A stretch of 64,000 bases of DNA, taken from contig JAYKAV010003066.1 in NCBI GenBank assembly GCA_035582835.1, positions 1,484,122 through 1,548,121 on the forward strand, written 5' to 3'. Of this stretch, positions 1-13,700 are shown piece by piece. Below the pieces are notes generated by a model, which did not search any database, was not told the origin of the DNA, and saw only the letters and a program-made list of their open reading frames with translations. The stretch is from Phoebastria nigripes. Lineage: Eukaryota; Chordata; Aves; Procellariiformes; Diomedeidae. Both the position numbers and the translations under genes were made by a program. Each line of letters begins with the position of its first letter. Position 1 is the stretch's first letter.

Positions 1-1312
1 AGAGAAATAGGCACTTCCTTCAGGGAAAAAACATAATTGAACGTAGTGTTGCAGCAAATATGTAGTTACTAGGCATGTACGTTATCAATTGCGGTTCTGC
101 TTTTTTTGTGAAGGTTCCTAACAATACAGTTGAATTTCAGCTAGCTTGTTTGAACGTCTGCTGAATTCAGAAAGGGGTTTTTAAAAGTGTGCGTTGCTCT
201 GGCAGAGCTGCTCCTAACCTATAAACCGGAATAATACCTTTGAGATCAGCAAGCTGCTTTGGATTTACAGTCAGGTAACTGAGATAAAAGTCTGGCCCAA
301 ATATTCAGTCCCCCAGGATTTTCCAAACCAGATAGTAACCACGCACTGAACTACTTTAGGAAGTGGGAAGCCATTGAACGTAGTTAAGGTTTTGAACTAA
401 GGAGTGTATGAGCACTGTATATCTTCTTTTAGGACTCCTTTGCCTTGTTTGGTCTGCTGCCGTTTCACTTATTGTTTTTGCTCGGGTATTAGTGAATGAG
501 ACTGCGAGGGCAATTGTTTAAACCTTGGTTTACTGACCAAAGGCTGTAGGACAAAATGACGCTTTATAAATGCCAATAAATTCAGATTTTTTTTAGACTG
601 CCATGATGAAATTGCTGTTAGGAGGGCTGCTAGCTCTTTTAATTATGTATTTTAAAGAAAGCATTTTAAATGACCAGTACCTCATAATTTCTCCCTCTAG
701 TGTATAATTTAAATAATATAAAGGAATTAAATTCCTCCAAGGTTACAGACAGACAAGGACTTGAAATATTGCCTGGAGATAGGTTGGGCTTTCCTATTAA
801 TGGGACTCATTTTTATGCAGGGAATTGCCACATTCAAACAGACACCCTTTCACTTTAATATTCCTTTTTGTTCTTCAGTCTCTGAGTGACAACATCCTAA
901 AAGAGCAGTGTGTGGCAGATGATTAAAAAGGACAAATATTCCAGACGGCATCCTGAATTACCTCCTGAGCTGCACTGATGATTGCTCGAGCCCTCTCTGG
1001 GGCTGCAGGGATGATTCAATAAGCTCTAATTGAAACAAATATGTGAGAAAGAAAAATACATTTTGTTGATTATCTGTACACAGAGCTATATCCAAAACCT
1101 GGTTTCCTCTGGGTGTTCCCGTACATATGTGCTCAGCTGATGGTGACTTAGTAGAGGCGTTTCCTCACGCTGTTAGGAATTAGCAGGCGCGGGCAGGCAG
1201 AGCGAGCGGCTGGCAGCAGAGAGGACGCATTAAGACACATTCATCTAACGTGTTTCATTGTCTAGATCACATTTTGAACGTCCATTACAAAGTAATTCTG
1301 TGTGGCCTGTGC

Positions 1313-1328
1313 ATTATGCATAACAAAG
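1313..1328 (-). promoter_or_regulatory. Candidate SOX-OCT composite binding site
   Basis: The minus strand reads CTTTGTTATGCATAAT: a SOX core (CTTTGTT) directly abutting an octamer-like ATGCATAA with no spacer, the same arrangement as the classic SOX2/POU composite CATTGTTATGCAAAT. It lies in an AT-rich stretch (about 1225-1400) with further ATTA cores. The motif is seen directly; its function is inferred only. Confidence 0.4.
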
Positions 1329-4300
1329 AGTGGTTACGAGTGTGATTCATTAAGCAGCAACTAAATTTATTCCTTTGTGAAAGCAGTTAAGAACACTTTT
1401 TAGTAAAACATTTCCCCTAAAATTGTGGAAGAAATCTGAAGTGACGAGGAAGAGCAGATCTGTACAAGAAGGGANTAGGTTGCTTTCATCCATTGCGTGA
1501 GTGTTTTCCTCTCAGTTTTTCCTTGCTCAAAAAATAATAGTCNGCTTTTGCAGTGACCCCACGAATTTCGGTGGGATCACTCCTGGAGCAAAGTGTTGCG
1601 GTGAGCAACAGCCGGCAGTTGAAAACAGGAATTCAGAGGTTCCAGCATGAAGCTTTCAGGTCTGTTATGTCCATACTCCATCCTGTTTTCCTACCACAGA
1701 AGGCCTCAGGAAGCTGACCTGTTGTGTATGTGGGGGCATATTGGCCTGTTTTGACCACTGAGAAAATCTGTCCTTGAAAGCAAAACTCACAGGAGATGAG
1801 AACGGTCATTTTTCAGAGGGTGCAAGCCCTGTGCCTCAATCACTGCTGGTTTCCGAAAGCTCATGTGAGCTCCTATATCCCACTCTCTGCACAATGGAGC
1901 CATTCGGATTATTAGGTCTGCAAGATGCTGTGTTATGTGAAAGAGCGATAAACTTGTTTTGCGGATAACTCAAAGTCAACCTTGATATTGCTGCTTGTTT
2001 CTCTGCATTGTACATGTATACAGTCCCTTGGGTTGGGATTTCCCAAGTGATGGTTGGCAGGCCAGGGGGATGCAGTAAACNGCGCTCTCATATTAGCGCT
2101 GACCCGGCTGGCACGTTGAGGTGGCACAGCATGCCCTGGTAGGGATGTTTCGCCTGCAGGAGGACAGCCACATTTGGATGGTGCCATATTGAGGCTTTAC
2201 AGGCTTTTACCCCGACTTTGATGGGAAAACGTTTTAACACGCAGACGTAACAGTAATTTTATCTAGGCACTTAAATTAAAAAGGCACATGTACCCTGAAG
2301 CCTTTTGCAAATATTTGAGGCACCTCGGATATAATTTGAAAATTCCCCCATCAAAAGCGGCACTCCAGATAATTCAAGTGCAGGAGTGACCTTTGTAATA
2401 ACTCAACAAACTAGACAAATAGAAAGGTAAAACTCCTGTCTTGCCAGCAACTTACCTCTCTCTCCACAAGTAAGCTATTCATAAAACGCTACAGAGAGGG
2501 TAAATTGTGTGGCACATATTTCATTTCCTCTGTCTTCAGTATATCTTACCAGATGCCCTGTAGCTTCAAATAGATGCATTTTTTTCAGATTAAGCACTTC
2601 CTAAAAGTAATGGTCCTTGATAGCAAAACTGGAGAATGATTTGCTGCTTGATTAGAGACCAAGTCCATGAAAATAACCCTTTTGATTGATGTACTGTATT
2701 ACAGTGAGTGATCCTTCCCTGCCTGGTCTCTACATGAATTGATTTGGCAAGTAGCACTGACTGTGGATGGACTATGACAGTCCAACGAATGGCACATCCA
2801 GTAGAATAAATCATAGCCCAAAAGCATGAGTTCAGCTAAAACACCTAGCTGACTAGTTCTGGTATTTTCTATCTTTCTTACATTTCCTTTACTTTAATTA
2901 TCTTGCCTGCAAACTGCTTTTATTTTGTAATGAGTTATAAGTAGGAAATGTTGATGTAGTCGCTCTTGGGTTATGTAAGTCCTCGCTTTCAGACTTGGGA
3001 GATTTCTGGTTTCTTCCAGGCTTTCAGTATATTGCCGTTCGTTGGTGGCATTCAAATTAAATGGGGCGTTTGGCCCTTGAGAATTCAAAATATGGGCAAT
3101 TTAAGTAAATCACTTTATTAAACTCTGACTCACTTTGAACTTAAGATGTGTGCACTTCAAAGGGTCAGGCTGGATGTACGTCTAGTAGTTCAGCAACCTA
3201 CGCAATATTCTTAAAGCTGCCAAAGTCAGCTGGAAATATTATGAGATCAAGCTTTCTTTTATGCAATTTCCATAACTTCCCTTTTTTACCTTGCAGGAAG
3301 CTAAAACAATGTATGCACTGGGGAAAGGGGAAGGAAATCTTTCTTCCAATATCTCTGAAACTCAGCATGAGTTCAGATCTACCTTGAATCTAGAAGTGGC
3401 TGAAGGACTCTTTATTTTTCCTAACCTTTCTGAAGCGTCCTTATTTAGACCTTTCAAGTTTCTGGCTCTCAATAAATCCTAGTGGACTTGCTGAAAGCCA
3501 GGGCTGCAAGACTTGCAAACAGCAGTCCAAGCCAAGGTTCTCAGCATCTCTAGGCTTCTTCCAGCAGAGCCAGGATTTGGCAGCGGCCAGTTGTTAGATA
3601 CTGATTGAAACAGATAAGTCTCTGTGAAAAAAAGAAAAAAAAAAACCCTCTGCTTCAGTTGGTAAATGCTGAGATGGAACATTTTCCTTTTGGGGATGAG
3701 AAGGATTTCATCTTTTGTGGCCTGGAGCAATCTGACACAAATCCATTCCATGTTTCCCATATGCCAAATGCACTTTCTTCCCTCTCCACCCCAACCAAAC
3801 AGTTTTGTTCAGCTCCATTAAACAATTCTGTATAAATTGCCGTATTCACTTGATTCTCATTTATCTCAGCTGGACTTTTTAATCGGGCCATATTTTTGGA
3901 AGGACGCAGGGCTTCTCAAAAGCACTGGTCACCTGGATTGAATGATTCCTTGGCCACTGTTTGGTGAGCAGGATTGTGAATTAATTTTCATGCTGTAGTC
4001 ACACAATGTGTTTGATAACCTAACCTGTGACAATTTCAGAAGCCTAATAAATGGTGCTTCAGTTTTATTTACTGATATTTAACTCAAATATGAATGGAAT
4101 CTGACCATGGAAATATTAAATTAGCTCTATCATGCCCTTCTCTGTCAGAAGGAGGTGAATTATGAACAATAAATAAGTGCTGAATGAAATACTCTCAGAG
4201 CATTTTGCGCTATGTCTGGGTTATTAGAAATGAAGCAATTCCACTTCATCTGTCCTGTCCAGGTTCTCCAGATTCCTGAGACCCTGTTAAAGGAAAATTG

Positions 4301-7300
4301 GTCTTCAGCATGTGGGAATGAATGACGCATAAAACAGGAGATTTTTAAAAAACAGTTGCTGAATTTTTAAAGCTCAAAGTGCCCTCTTTTATTGCCTTGG
4401 GACACAAGAGGCAGATAAATATACGTTATATAAAAGATGTAGATAAAACTAAGGTGCAATATTGGCAAAACTGGAAGACATAGGATCTAAAGTAGAACAG
4501 CCTTGTTGGGGGAGAACTGGACAGGAGGAGGAAGGGCTGATAAAAAAGTGCTGCTTTGAGTGGACTGGAGTTAATAGGATGCGATGCTCTCAAGCAGCTG
4601 AAGGACAAGCAAGGAAGAGGGCTGTGCGTTCGTTCATTCGGGGTCTTTGGGCAGAGAGGCTACTATGCAGGAGGGGATGGGGAAGCACATGGGAGGGGGA
4701 TGTGAAGTTTGGACAGGGCAGACTTTATTACATCACTTCTCCTGTTGCCTAGGCATGAGGTGCTGCAGGAATAGCTGTCCTCCCCACCTTGCAATAGCTC
4801 TGCCTCCCACTGCAGGAAAAATCAGCTTGGCTTGGGCCTTGCCCTGAAGTGACCAAATCCCCATGGACTCCAAAAAGGCTCAGGTTCCTCATCTCCATTT
4901 GTCAAAGGCGGTCAGATGAGCNCTTGTTTGATCTACTCTAGTTCTGCTGCTCCCACCCATCTCTACACCATATGGCACCAGGGTAATTATAGCTTTTCAC
5001 AGGGTAGCATAAATGGTGAGGAAAGAGTGCTGAACTGCTGGGCTTGTAACGTGGCATGTCGGGGTGGCAGAATGAGTGCCGGTGGGGAAAAGGCTAGACT
5101 CGCTGTGGGGTGACCCCAGCTGACTTGGGAGGGTCTCTCTCACTGATGGGGCACTGCTGCTCCTTGGGCTGGAGGCTCACGTGCACCTCTTTCACGTTGG
5201 TCTGAATCTACTGATCCTGTTTCACCTATGTCCAGTGCAAGTTAACAGACTTTAAAGAGTATGAGTTTTGCGAATGACACATACTAGCATATAATGGGCT
5301 CATACTGCCTCTTTTTAAGCTGACTAGTGCAAGTACAGCAGCATGAACCTCAGGGAAGGAAGAGTTGCGGCAGCCTCCTTCAGATGCACAATGAGGGTAG
5401 GAGGTTGCAGTAGTGGTGGGGAGAGGTGGCNCTTTGCTCTGTCAAATTTTCTGGGGCAGAAGTAAATACCACGCATCTTCTTTGTCTGGTCACTGTGCAT
5501 TTGTCTACATGGGTATTATGGTTTGGACCAGGAGTGTATGTTTGAAGTGTCTCATCCAAGCATCCTACTCAGCCGTGCTTTGGCTCTGTCACGGGGTGGT
5601 CTTGGAGCACACAAATTTGATTCTTTTCAGAGGAAACTAGGTGGGAAGATGCAGTCCAGCACACCTCATGCACCTCAGTGGTAATGGGCATTTAGTTCGT
5701 GGCCATGGAGACTGGAGCCTTGTCCGAGGTAAAGCTCACAAAGCACCTACAGTGTGGTCCTTAGGTACTCAGCACCGGCTCTTCCACTCTGCCAATCCTC
5801 TTCTATGGCTCCACGCCACGCGCTGATGTAGGCAGAGCCTTTCTTTTCCAAAGTGTCCCGGTGAACTTCGGGAGCATGCGGTGGAGTTGGCTGAGTCTTG
5901 CTTTTCTTCAGGATGAAAGTTAGTCCCTTCCAGCTTCTTGGAACATCAGGGGATGACAAACCCAGGAATGGGAAAGTTGATCTGCATTTTTAAAAACCCT
6001 TTGGGTTTTTTATTGATTTTTTTTATCCCCCAAATATATGCATGTAGCATTTGAGACTACAAAGTAGAAGTGATGGGTACATAGCCTTTGTCTGTTCCTT
6101 TTCAAAAGCCTGAGTTACTTAATTCTTCTTAAAATAAAAATAGAAGTGGTAAATTTTACACTAGCTGACAGAGATTTTTTTTCTGTCCAAGTCAAGTTAA
6201 GTCAAGAACATAAATGTTAATTGCATTCATGTATATTTCCCCGCTATGACATTAAGTGAGGGCGGAATAAGAAGGACTTCTCCAGCATAAAGAAAATTTC
6301 CAGCTCATGATTAACATAAATCAGGAATTCAAATCTGGGTGGCTCCCAAGTGAACCAATTAAAACATCGCAGAGCCCTGGCTCACTCTGTCTTTCAGAAG
6401 TTGGAGGGAGGCTCTCCTGACTTCCAAGTGGAAATGCAAAAAACCCAATATGGTTGTATGGGTTAAGGCACAGCTTTTAGGAGAGGACTGAGCAAGAAAG
6501 ATTAGCTTTTTTGGCCAGCCGATGAGCTAATTCTTGTCATCCTTACACTGAGCTGCACCTCACTTACTCAGTAAAGCTCCCTCCAAATGCATTGGCCTAC
6601 TTCCATGAATGAGGACAGCCAAGTCAACCCTGCTGTGATTAGCAGGTTGCCAGCTCTTCCTCTTTGCAGGGGGTGCCCAGCACTCTGAAGGTGTAGTTAT
6701 TGTTTTGATCTTGCCCGCCTCTCTCTAACTTCTGTGATACCGTTCAAAACTTATGTTGGAAATTCATCCCATACAAAACACTGGCTTTCTAGGCCAAGCC
6801 TCATTCAATAGGAAAATTAAGCAGAGTGTACTCTCAAATAAGTATTTTAAATTCAACTGTGATGAAAAAGGATCAGTGTGAAGGTCATCACCTTAAGGAG
6901 ATTTTTATGAGGTTAAACCTCAAATTGGTTGAAAATATGTAGTAAATGTTTCCTTTAAAGTAGAAAGGTCTATTGCAGCGTGAATGAAAACAACATTTAA
7001 AGACCCTGAGTCAGATTTCAAAATTAGGACAAATGTAAGTGTTTGCTGTATCCCAAAATTAATGCTGTGTGGAAGTAAGAAATAACTTTGAAACTGAAAC
7101 AGAGCCAAGGCTGGCTTTGGAGTAATTTTATTCCACAGCTAGCTACATACCTCCCAGTTACTGAAAAACAAATGTGGCATGCTTACCCCCTTTTATGTTA
7201 TGGGGTAGATGACCACCAGGAGGAACCCAGGAAATATTTCCAAAGCTGGAAGCAGTGAATGATGTGGAAATAATTACTCAAGTAAAAAGAAGGCTTGGAT

Positions 7301-9649
7301 TGCTTTCAAAATATTAACATGATCTTTCTCAAAACCACAGCAACAACCAAAAAAACCAGGAACGGGGAAAATTTGGATCCTTCATACCAACAGACAGCCA
7401 AAACCCTCAAAGCACATTGGCTACCCTGAAAGCATATTTGTTCAGCTTTCAGCAGACAATTAGCAGGAATGAGACTTAACAGGGCAAAGATCCTCCAAGT
7501 AGGATCTGCCAGGAGAGGTTGGAATTTGATGTTAAATTGGAATAAAAGGAAGTATGCTTGGTTTAGTATGTTATGTGTTTTTGAACAATTCAAAAGTTCC
7601 TATTTCTAGATACCTTGAAATATTTCAGATTTTGAATCCTAAAACATTTGCTATTCTTTTAATATGACTCATGAGAACAAGTCAGATGGATAAAGAGGAG
7701 AAGTTGATTTCATAGGAGTGTGTTGGTTTTATGCATAAGTGTATTCAGTAGATTAAATTTTGGAGTGGATACGATAACTCCATACACTTTTTGGTTTAGA
7801 CTTGTAATGTTATCTTCAGAAAAACAAGATAATTTTGTTCCCTGGGGAAATGGCTCTTCTTTACTATCATCTTCGACTGGTAAAAACAATGTTTCCAGGA
7901 AGGGAACAAGGACTTTTGTTTTTTCGCTTGTCTGCAGAGCGCTCCTTCGTTCAGTTATTACTTACATTTTTTCTGCTGCCTTTGTGTATCTGTGATTTTT
8001 CCTCCCAGTTGCTCGTGGGATGTGCTGTGCCTGCAGCAGTGCAGAACTGGCAGGATGGGGGACTGCCTGCCGCAGCCGGAGCGGGAGCTGGCCCGCTGTC
8101 GTCCTTGGTCCCATCCTGCCCTTTCGACTGTGTGTAGTGATGGCAAAGGACATGAGGGATGTGACCCACCAACCCAAATCTCCATAAAGAAGTAGCAATT
8201 AATAATATTTATTGATGGCTGTTTTATTTATAAATGCCTTCAGTGCATCAGGTTAAATGTTAAAATTAATTTTAGAAGAGGAAGGAGACTGGACAAATTG
8301 GTAGCTTAAAGAGTTGCTGGTGAGGGTATTGTTTGATGTAGTCATCATAACTATTTTTCAGACAGTCCTATGTAGTTTGGGGTTTATAAAGAGGTTATTG
8401 CAGTTTCATGATGTTGTTTTCCACTCTGTTTGCATACCGACTTCTTAATTTGTTCTTGCTTGTATCTTGTAGCTCTTCCTTTTTGTCCCTGCTGCTGGTC
8501 TTGTGTTTAGGAAGAAGTGGTGATAAGCACTACAGTTAGCCCAGCGTTGTTACCACTGTTGTTAAAAAGAGCCGCAGCCTCTCCATGCTGTGTGTGGCAT
8601 CTCGCAAGCCCCTGGCTGGGCATCAGCACGTCCCCTCATGTGGACTCTTTNGAGAGCCCTTGCAAGGGACATTTCCAACCAGAAAGTCACAACACGTGTC
8701 CATAGCACTTCCCAGAAGGGGGTTTGACCATGTTCATGAGTNAGCCTTCATGCTTGAATTTCTTGTGAGCCGTACAGGCAAGCTGCTTTCTTCTCAGAGC
8801 AAGGAGATGTGGCTCTGAAATTGTCAGTTTTATCATCCCAACAGAGCCAGCTGCCTAACAGATCTGAGTAATGTGAAGTAGAAATGAGAAGACCAAGGTA
8901 AACAAACATAAAGGAGCAAAGAAATGTGTTTCCTATCTAAAAATGTAGAGCGTGCTATGGATAATACAGCTAGGAAAGGTCTGTCACAGGATTCATAGTC
9001 CCTGGGCATANTTCATTCATGTGAATGGTGCTTACGCAGCAGTTAATTTGAGCTGTTTTTACCTTCGCAGCGTTGCCAGAGAAATATTTTCATCCCCTAA
9101 AATGGGTCTTAAACAATAGCACGATCATATTGCATGCACAGGGCGCTCCGCTCNGATGTCTGCAGCGTTTCTTGGGTTTCTTCCTTGCATGCATATTTGT
9201 TATCACAGCAGACGACAGAGCCTGTAATGTAATAGGTACATGGCCCCATTCCATGTATGGACAGATTTTTTGAATTTGGACATTTTTCCATTTCACCTTC
9301 CTGGTGGTAAAACAACCGCAGATGAATAGTAAAACAGGGCACTTAGTACTTGGAAGCAGAAGCCGGATNACATTTCTTCACTCGGTAGGAAAACTCCTTT
9401 TACTTTCAAGGAAACCCAGAGCCAAGCTCGACAATGTTAGGCCATTTTTGTAGCACAAAGAGGCTGGTGGTGCTTGCCTGAAAAGCACCNCTGATAGGAG
9501 GTGTTGATCTGTAAACCACAAACCTTGCCCTCAATGTTCCCTCTGTGAAGCGATGAAGCCCTGCAAATGCTGGTATCGAGTACTCCTTCCATCCACCAGA
9601 AATTAATAGCAGTTTTTGCTTGCAGCTGTTGTACTATATATGTTTCTTT

Positions 9650-9668
9650 AAAAAAAAAAAAAAAAAAA
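9650..9668. repeat. Poly(A), 19 bases
   Basis: A homopolymer of A followed by GAAAAG. It follows CTATATATGTTTCTTT. No retrotransposed gene is recognisable upstream of it. Confidence 0.95.
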
Positions 9669-10383
9669 GAAAAGTTAGATCAAAGGGTATGTCTAAAATT
9701 TAAATGCATGTTACTTCAAAAACAGATTACAGAAGTGCCCCAGTTATGATTATCTTTTGTCTTGCAGTATGCTTTCTTTTGGATCTATTCTAAACCTCTC
9801 TTCCCACATAAGGCCTCTCTTCCCCCACCTTCTTTTGCCATTTAATTTAATAAATCGTCAGTGCAAATGTGCCATGTAAATTGAAATATGCAGGAGTGTC
9901 ATATATGGTGAGAAGTGATGGGGATTAGCACGTGAGAAGGAAATTCCGTAACTAAANACTTGCCTCTCTGATTCTGTCCGGTTGTGGTGTGTTTTGAAAA
10001 ATCAGATTATGCTTTTTCTTTCACTAAAGAGAATCTTTTGGACTGAAAATGAAAATTGTTTACTTCATGGAATGAGGCTTGTTAACAGTTATAAATAGTA
10101 AACAGCAATATTGATCTCCCAGGCAATTGTAATTTCTTGATTAGAGCATCAGATGAGTAGCTGGGGTTTTTTAAGTATTTCTGTTAAATGAATAAATTTG
10201 TACAATGAATGCATGCACTGTGAGATAATTTGTTTTTCAGCAAAGTATGCCTTCTCTTTTTGAGGTAGGAACATCGCCCGGTGGGGTTTCACCACTAAAG
10301 TTTTACATAGACAAGCTTTATGTACTCACATCCCTGAAGGTGTGAGTTAAAACCTTCCTGATTTGTAAAAATACATTTTTATT

Positions 10384-10407
10384 AAAAAAACAAAACAAAA
10401 CAAAACA
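10384..10407. repeat. A-rich (CAAAA)n tract
   Basis: A7 followed by CAAAA units. It lies just before (minus strand) the AATAAA-like sequence at the 3' end of the candidate minus-strand exon. Confidence 0.85.
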
Positions 10408-10424
10408 CATTTGCAACACCAGAC

Positions 10425-10735
10425 CTGATTAAAGGGGGAATTCGCCACCGGCTTCCGCTTGTCCCTGTTGGGGAGGAATGGCTGACGGACATGCCTGCAT
10501 TGAGGCCTCCAGCGGATTTTCCTCTTCACCAGAGCAGGGCTGGGAGGCTTCGCTGGCCTCCAGGAGCTGGGTCTTTCAAGAAAGTCGAAAACCTGGAGAC
10601 GCCTGATGGATTTATGAGACTTGGGGGTAGCAGGGGGGGAGTGTTCATGTGAGTAATAGTTTGCACGATCAATCTCCTCATTTATTAATCTTTTCAGATG
10701 TTTCTGAGCAAAATGCACGTTGTACAAATCTGTTT
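10425..10735 (-). CDS. Unassigned candidate coding exon on the minus strand
   Basis: An open frame runs on the minus strand from a plausible acceptor (CTTATCCACTTAG, AG at 10737-10736) to a weak donor CAG|GTCTGG at 10425-10424, and stays open to a TAA at 10347. I do not recognise the product. It is basic and protein-like: LKRLINEEIDRANYY near the start, a SPPATPKSHKSIRRLQ segment, FDFLERPSSWRPAKPPSP, then KRKIRWRPQC and PNRDKRKP. There is no ATG at its start, so it would need an upstream exon. An AATAAA (minus strand, 10378-10383) lies inside the open frame downstream, next to an A-rich CAAAA tract, so the last part is unlikely to be coding. It is GC- and CpG-richer than the surrounding AT-rich DNA. 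It could also be a chance frame, since open frames near 120 codons are expected a few times in 64 kb. Confidence 0.22.
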
Positions 10736-10739
10736 CTAA

Positions 10740-13700
10740 GTGGATAAGGAGGCATGGGGGCTTGGCATGTGGTCAAATCACATCATCTCAGCAAGCTATT
10801 ACCCTTCCTTGAGGTTTCAGCTGATGCATTAACCCCAGGGCTGGGTGGGCTGGGAGCCGGTGGGGAGGGCCAGGGGGGCTCCGCCAGCCCCCGTTAGCTC
10901 TTTAGCACCAGACCCTGGCCGCATCCAGTCCTGTGGCCGTGCCCTGAGGAGCCGAGAGCAGCAAATTGTCTTAAGCAGTCACTTTGGTGACCAGCCAGTT
11001 ATGAAAGATGAAGTAAAATAGACCTTCTTCCTTGGGACGACAATTTAGGGAAATGATGGGTGGCTCAAAAGGAGTTTTCCTATGTGCATGTGCCCTTTTA
11101 AGTAAAACCTGTGCTCAATGGCACACCCGTGGTTCATAAACAAAAGCTAGCAGTAAAGATTTATGGCCAAATTTTACAAACATTATTAAAAAAATTATTG
11201 CTAGGTATTATATACACAGAACTCTGAAAAGGAAATCTATTTTTATTAAAGTTTGGAATTTGAAAGAGGGAGATACTGCCAATAATTTTTTAAAAGTCTG
11301 ATTTATAAATGAAGTGCTAATGAATAATTCCACAAATGGTGCTTCATATAGTAAAGCATGGAGGCAGATTTTCGCTGCTGCTGGTACAAGAATAAATCTG
11401 AGTGAGTAAATCTGCTGCGTGTTGCCAATTTTTATCATCTTGGATGTGGAAATATAATCTTGTGCAATATTTAAAGCATGTAAAAACTGCACAAGGGGGC
11501 CAGTGCCTCACTGGCAGCGAAAGACGTTACTGGCACAGACCAGGAGGAGAGCGTGTTTGCGAGCTTGGTGCTTTCCCAGTTGTAGGAGCATCCTTGACAG
11601 TAGCGGTCCCTTAGTCCAAGGCAGAGTTTCCCAGGGCATGCAATGGTCTACACCCTGCTGCTGGAGAACCTCACCGGCACCTGGGATTAGCAGGGCATAG
11701 GAAAATTGTGCTTATTCCCTTTTCCACCCTGTGGAAGAGCTGCTGTTTGCACAAGTGCGTGTCCCTCCGGCTTGGATCCCAGGAGGAGCGGGAGCTGCCT
11801 GGCCTCAGAGGTAGCAGGTACAGGCAGCGCTGCCGATGTCTGCCGCAGGGGAGCCAGCGCCAGAGGACTGCACCTTTCTGACGCACAGAGGGGCCGGCAG
11901 GTATCTCCTATTAATGCCAATTAGAGCTACACAGTGTTTGTTGAGCGAGTGGTTTATTTCCATTGGTTAGGTTGTTAGCTTAATGAGATTAGACAAGATC
12001 TAATGAAAGAAGACAAGTACGTAACGTGTTTGTAGTAGTTAAACTGCTCTGCACTGGGATTTTCCGGGACTGCAGCATGGTGTGCTCTGATAGCCTGTTC
12101 ACCGTCACATCGNCCTGTTCCCACAGCTGCCTCCCTGGAAAGCTGTCATATTGTCAGCACTGGTATTTTCCTTGTACCGATCTGGCATCGGGTTGTCAGT
12201 CTGATTTAACTGGCCGTCCTACATGTACATGATCAAATGATGGCATCCTTTTAATAAACGGTGGACTGTGCAGCTTGTGATTGATTCCTGACAAATCGGT
12301 CAGCATCGCCCCGCTATCAAACCTATCAAACCTAGCTGCCTCCTGGGGTTGCTTAGCTAGAGAAGGGTTAGCAGCAAACTGACTACTGCCCATCAAGCAG
12401 ATAACAATGGGAAAAATTCAGTGAAAACCTGCACGGCTAATGATGGTAGAAATGCTAGCTGGGTGGGAGAGGCAAAAGCCTGCAGCCGAGATGAGGGGTC
12501 AGTCAGGTAGCCCAAGAAACAGCAAAGACCTGGATAGCTGAGCATTGGTGGCCACATTGTGGAGAACGAGAACAAAAAACTGCTGATCTTCGTCATCTCC
12601 GATGCGCTTTTTGGATTGTCTTCAAGGCTTGGTTTCTTCTGACATTCAAAAAAGAGGGAAGGTGAAGCTGTAACTGTAGAGGTTGGGAATAATTTGGCAG
12701 CCACCAAATCTGCAGCAGGTTACCCTGAGTTACTGCATTTTTAGGGAGCACCTCTAAGATTTGGTGTCAAAGGCCCTTCTGGCATATGACTAGATGTCAA
12801 TAGAATTCCTAAGAAATTAAAACTAAATGCAGGAAGGGAGTTTTAAGATCATTATGTATTTATTTTTTCAGGAGTGAAAATCATTATTGTGTTGGGCCAG
12901 CCAAAGCATTATACTTCTTTTGCACCTTTATGAAAAGAGACTGGGGAACTGATAGGTGTCCCATGTGCTTAAAATCCCCTCAGGGAGCTACATTAGAATA
13001 GAGACAAGATATTGCAGGAAGGTAGAGTCTTTTCTGCCCTGCCAAGGGGTCAGTACAGCTTAATTAAGCAGAGTTTCTTGTTTCTCAAACCACGGAGTAT
13101 CCAGCTGTCTCATGCCCTCCCCTCCGCAGATGTCATAGGTATCATGTACACAGAATTTATGTCAACATTTGCCATCCCGTTGAGTGCCTCCATCCTTTAT
13201 CCGGGTGATAGGCAATTGTTATTTGCTGCCTCATTTTAACCAGTCATTCCCATTAGCACTAATAACATCGGGCTGGGGGGAGCTTTCATTTTGCACAAAC
13301 CTTGTGCTGACCTTCCTCAGTGAATTTCTCCATCAAGGAAAGACTCCTTGCAGGAGATGTCATACTACCGTAAGGACGTATGTTGAGGAAGGAGGAACAG
13401 GATGTGAATCATCTTGGAATTCACACTGTACAAAATCTTTTATTCTTCTTCCTTTTAATGTGCAGTCCTTTTTTTTTTTTCTTTTTAAATGGTATTTTTG
13501 CCAGAATACTTTTTGCAGAGCAGAAGACTGGAACTCTTCAAAGCCACAGTGCCAAGTGTCTCCTCTCCCTCCTATTTCAAAATAAATCATTCTCCTGGTG
13601 GTAATGAGTAATACAGAAAAATGCAGGCAGCAAGGATTTTGCCAGGGAGAGAGAGATTTGCAGTGCTGTGCTTTGGCTTCTATGCAAAGTTCTATTTAAT

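Larger units (their letters stand above)
1..10346. other. Non-coding stretch with no gene recognised
   Basis: AT-rich single-copy-looking DNA. Open frames are all short (under about 105 codons) and lack domain motifs. Noted items are the composite SOX-OCT site at 1313 and the poly(A) at 9650. The segment 9840-10240 is AT-rich with no repeat signature. Confidence 0.7.
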
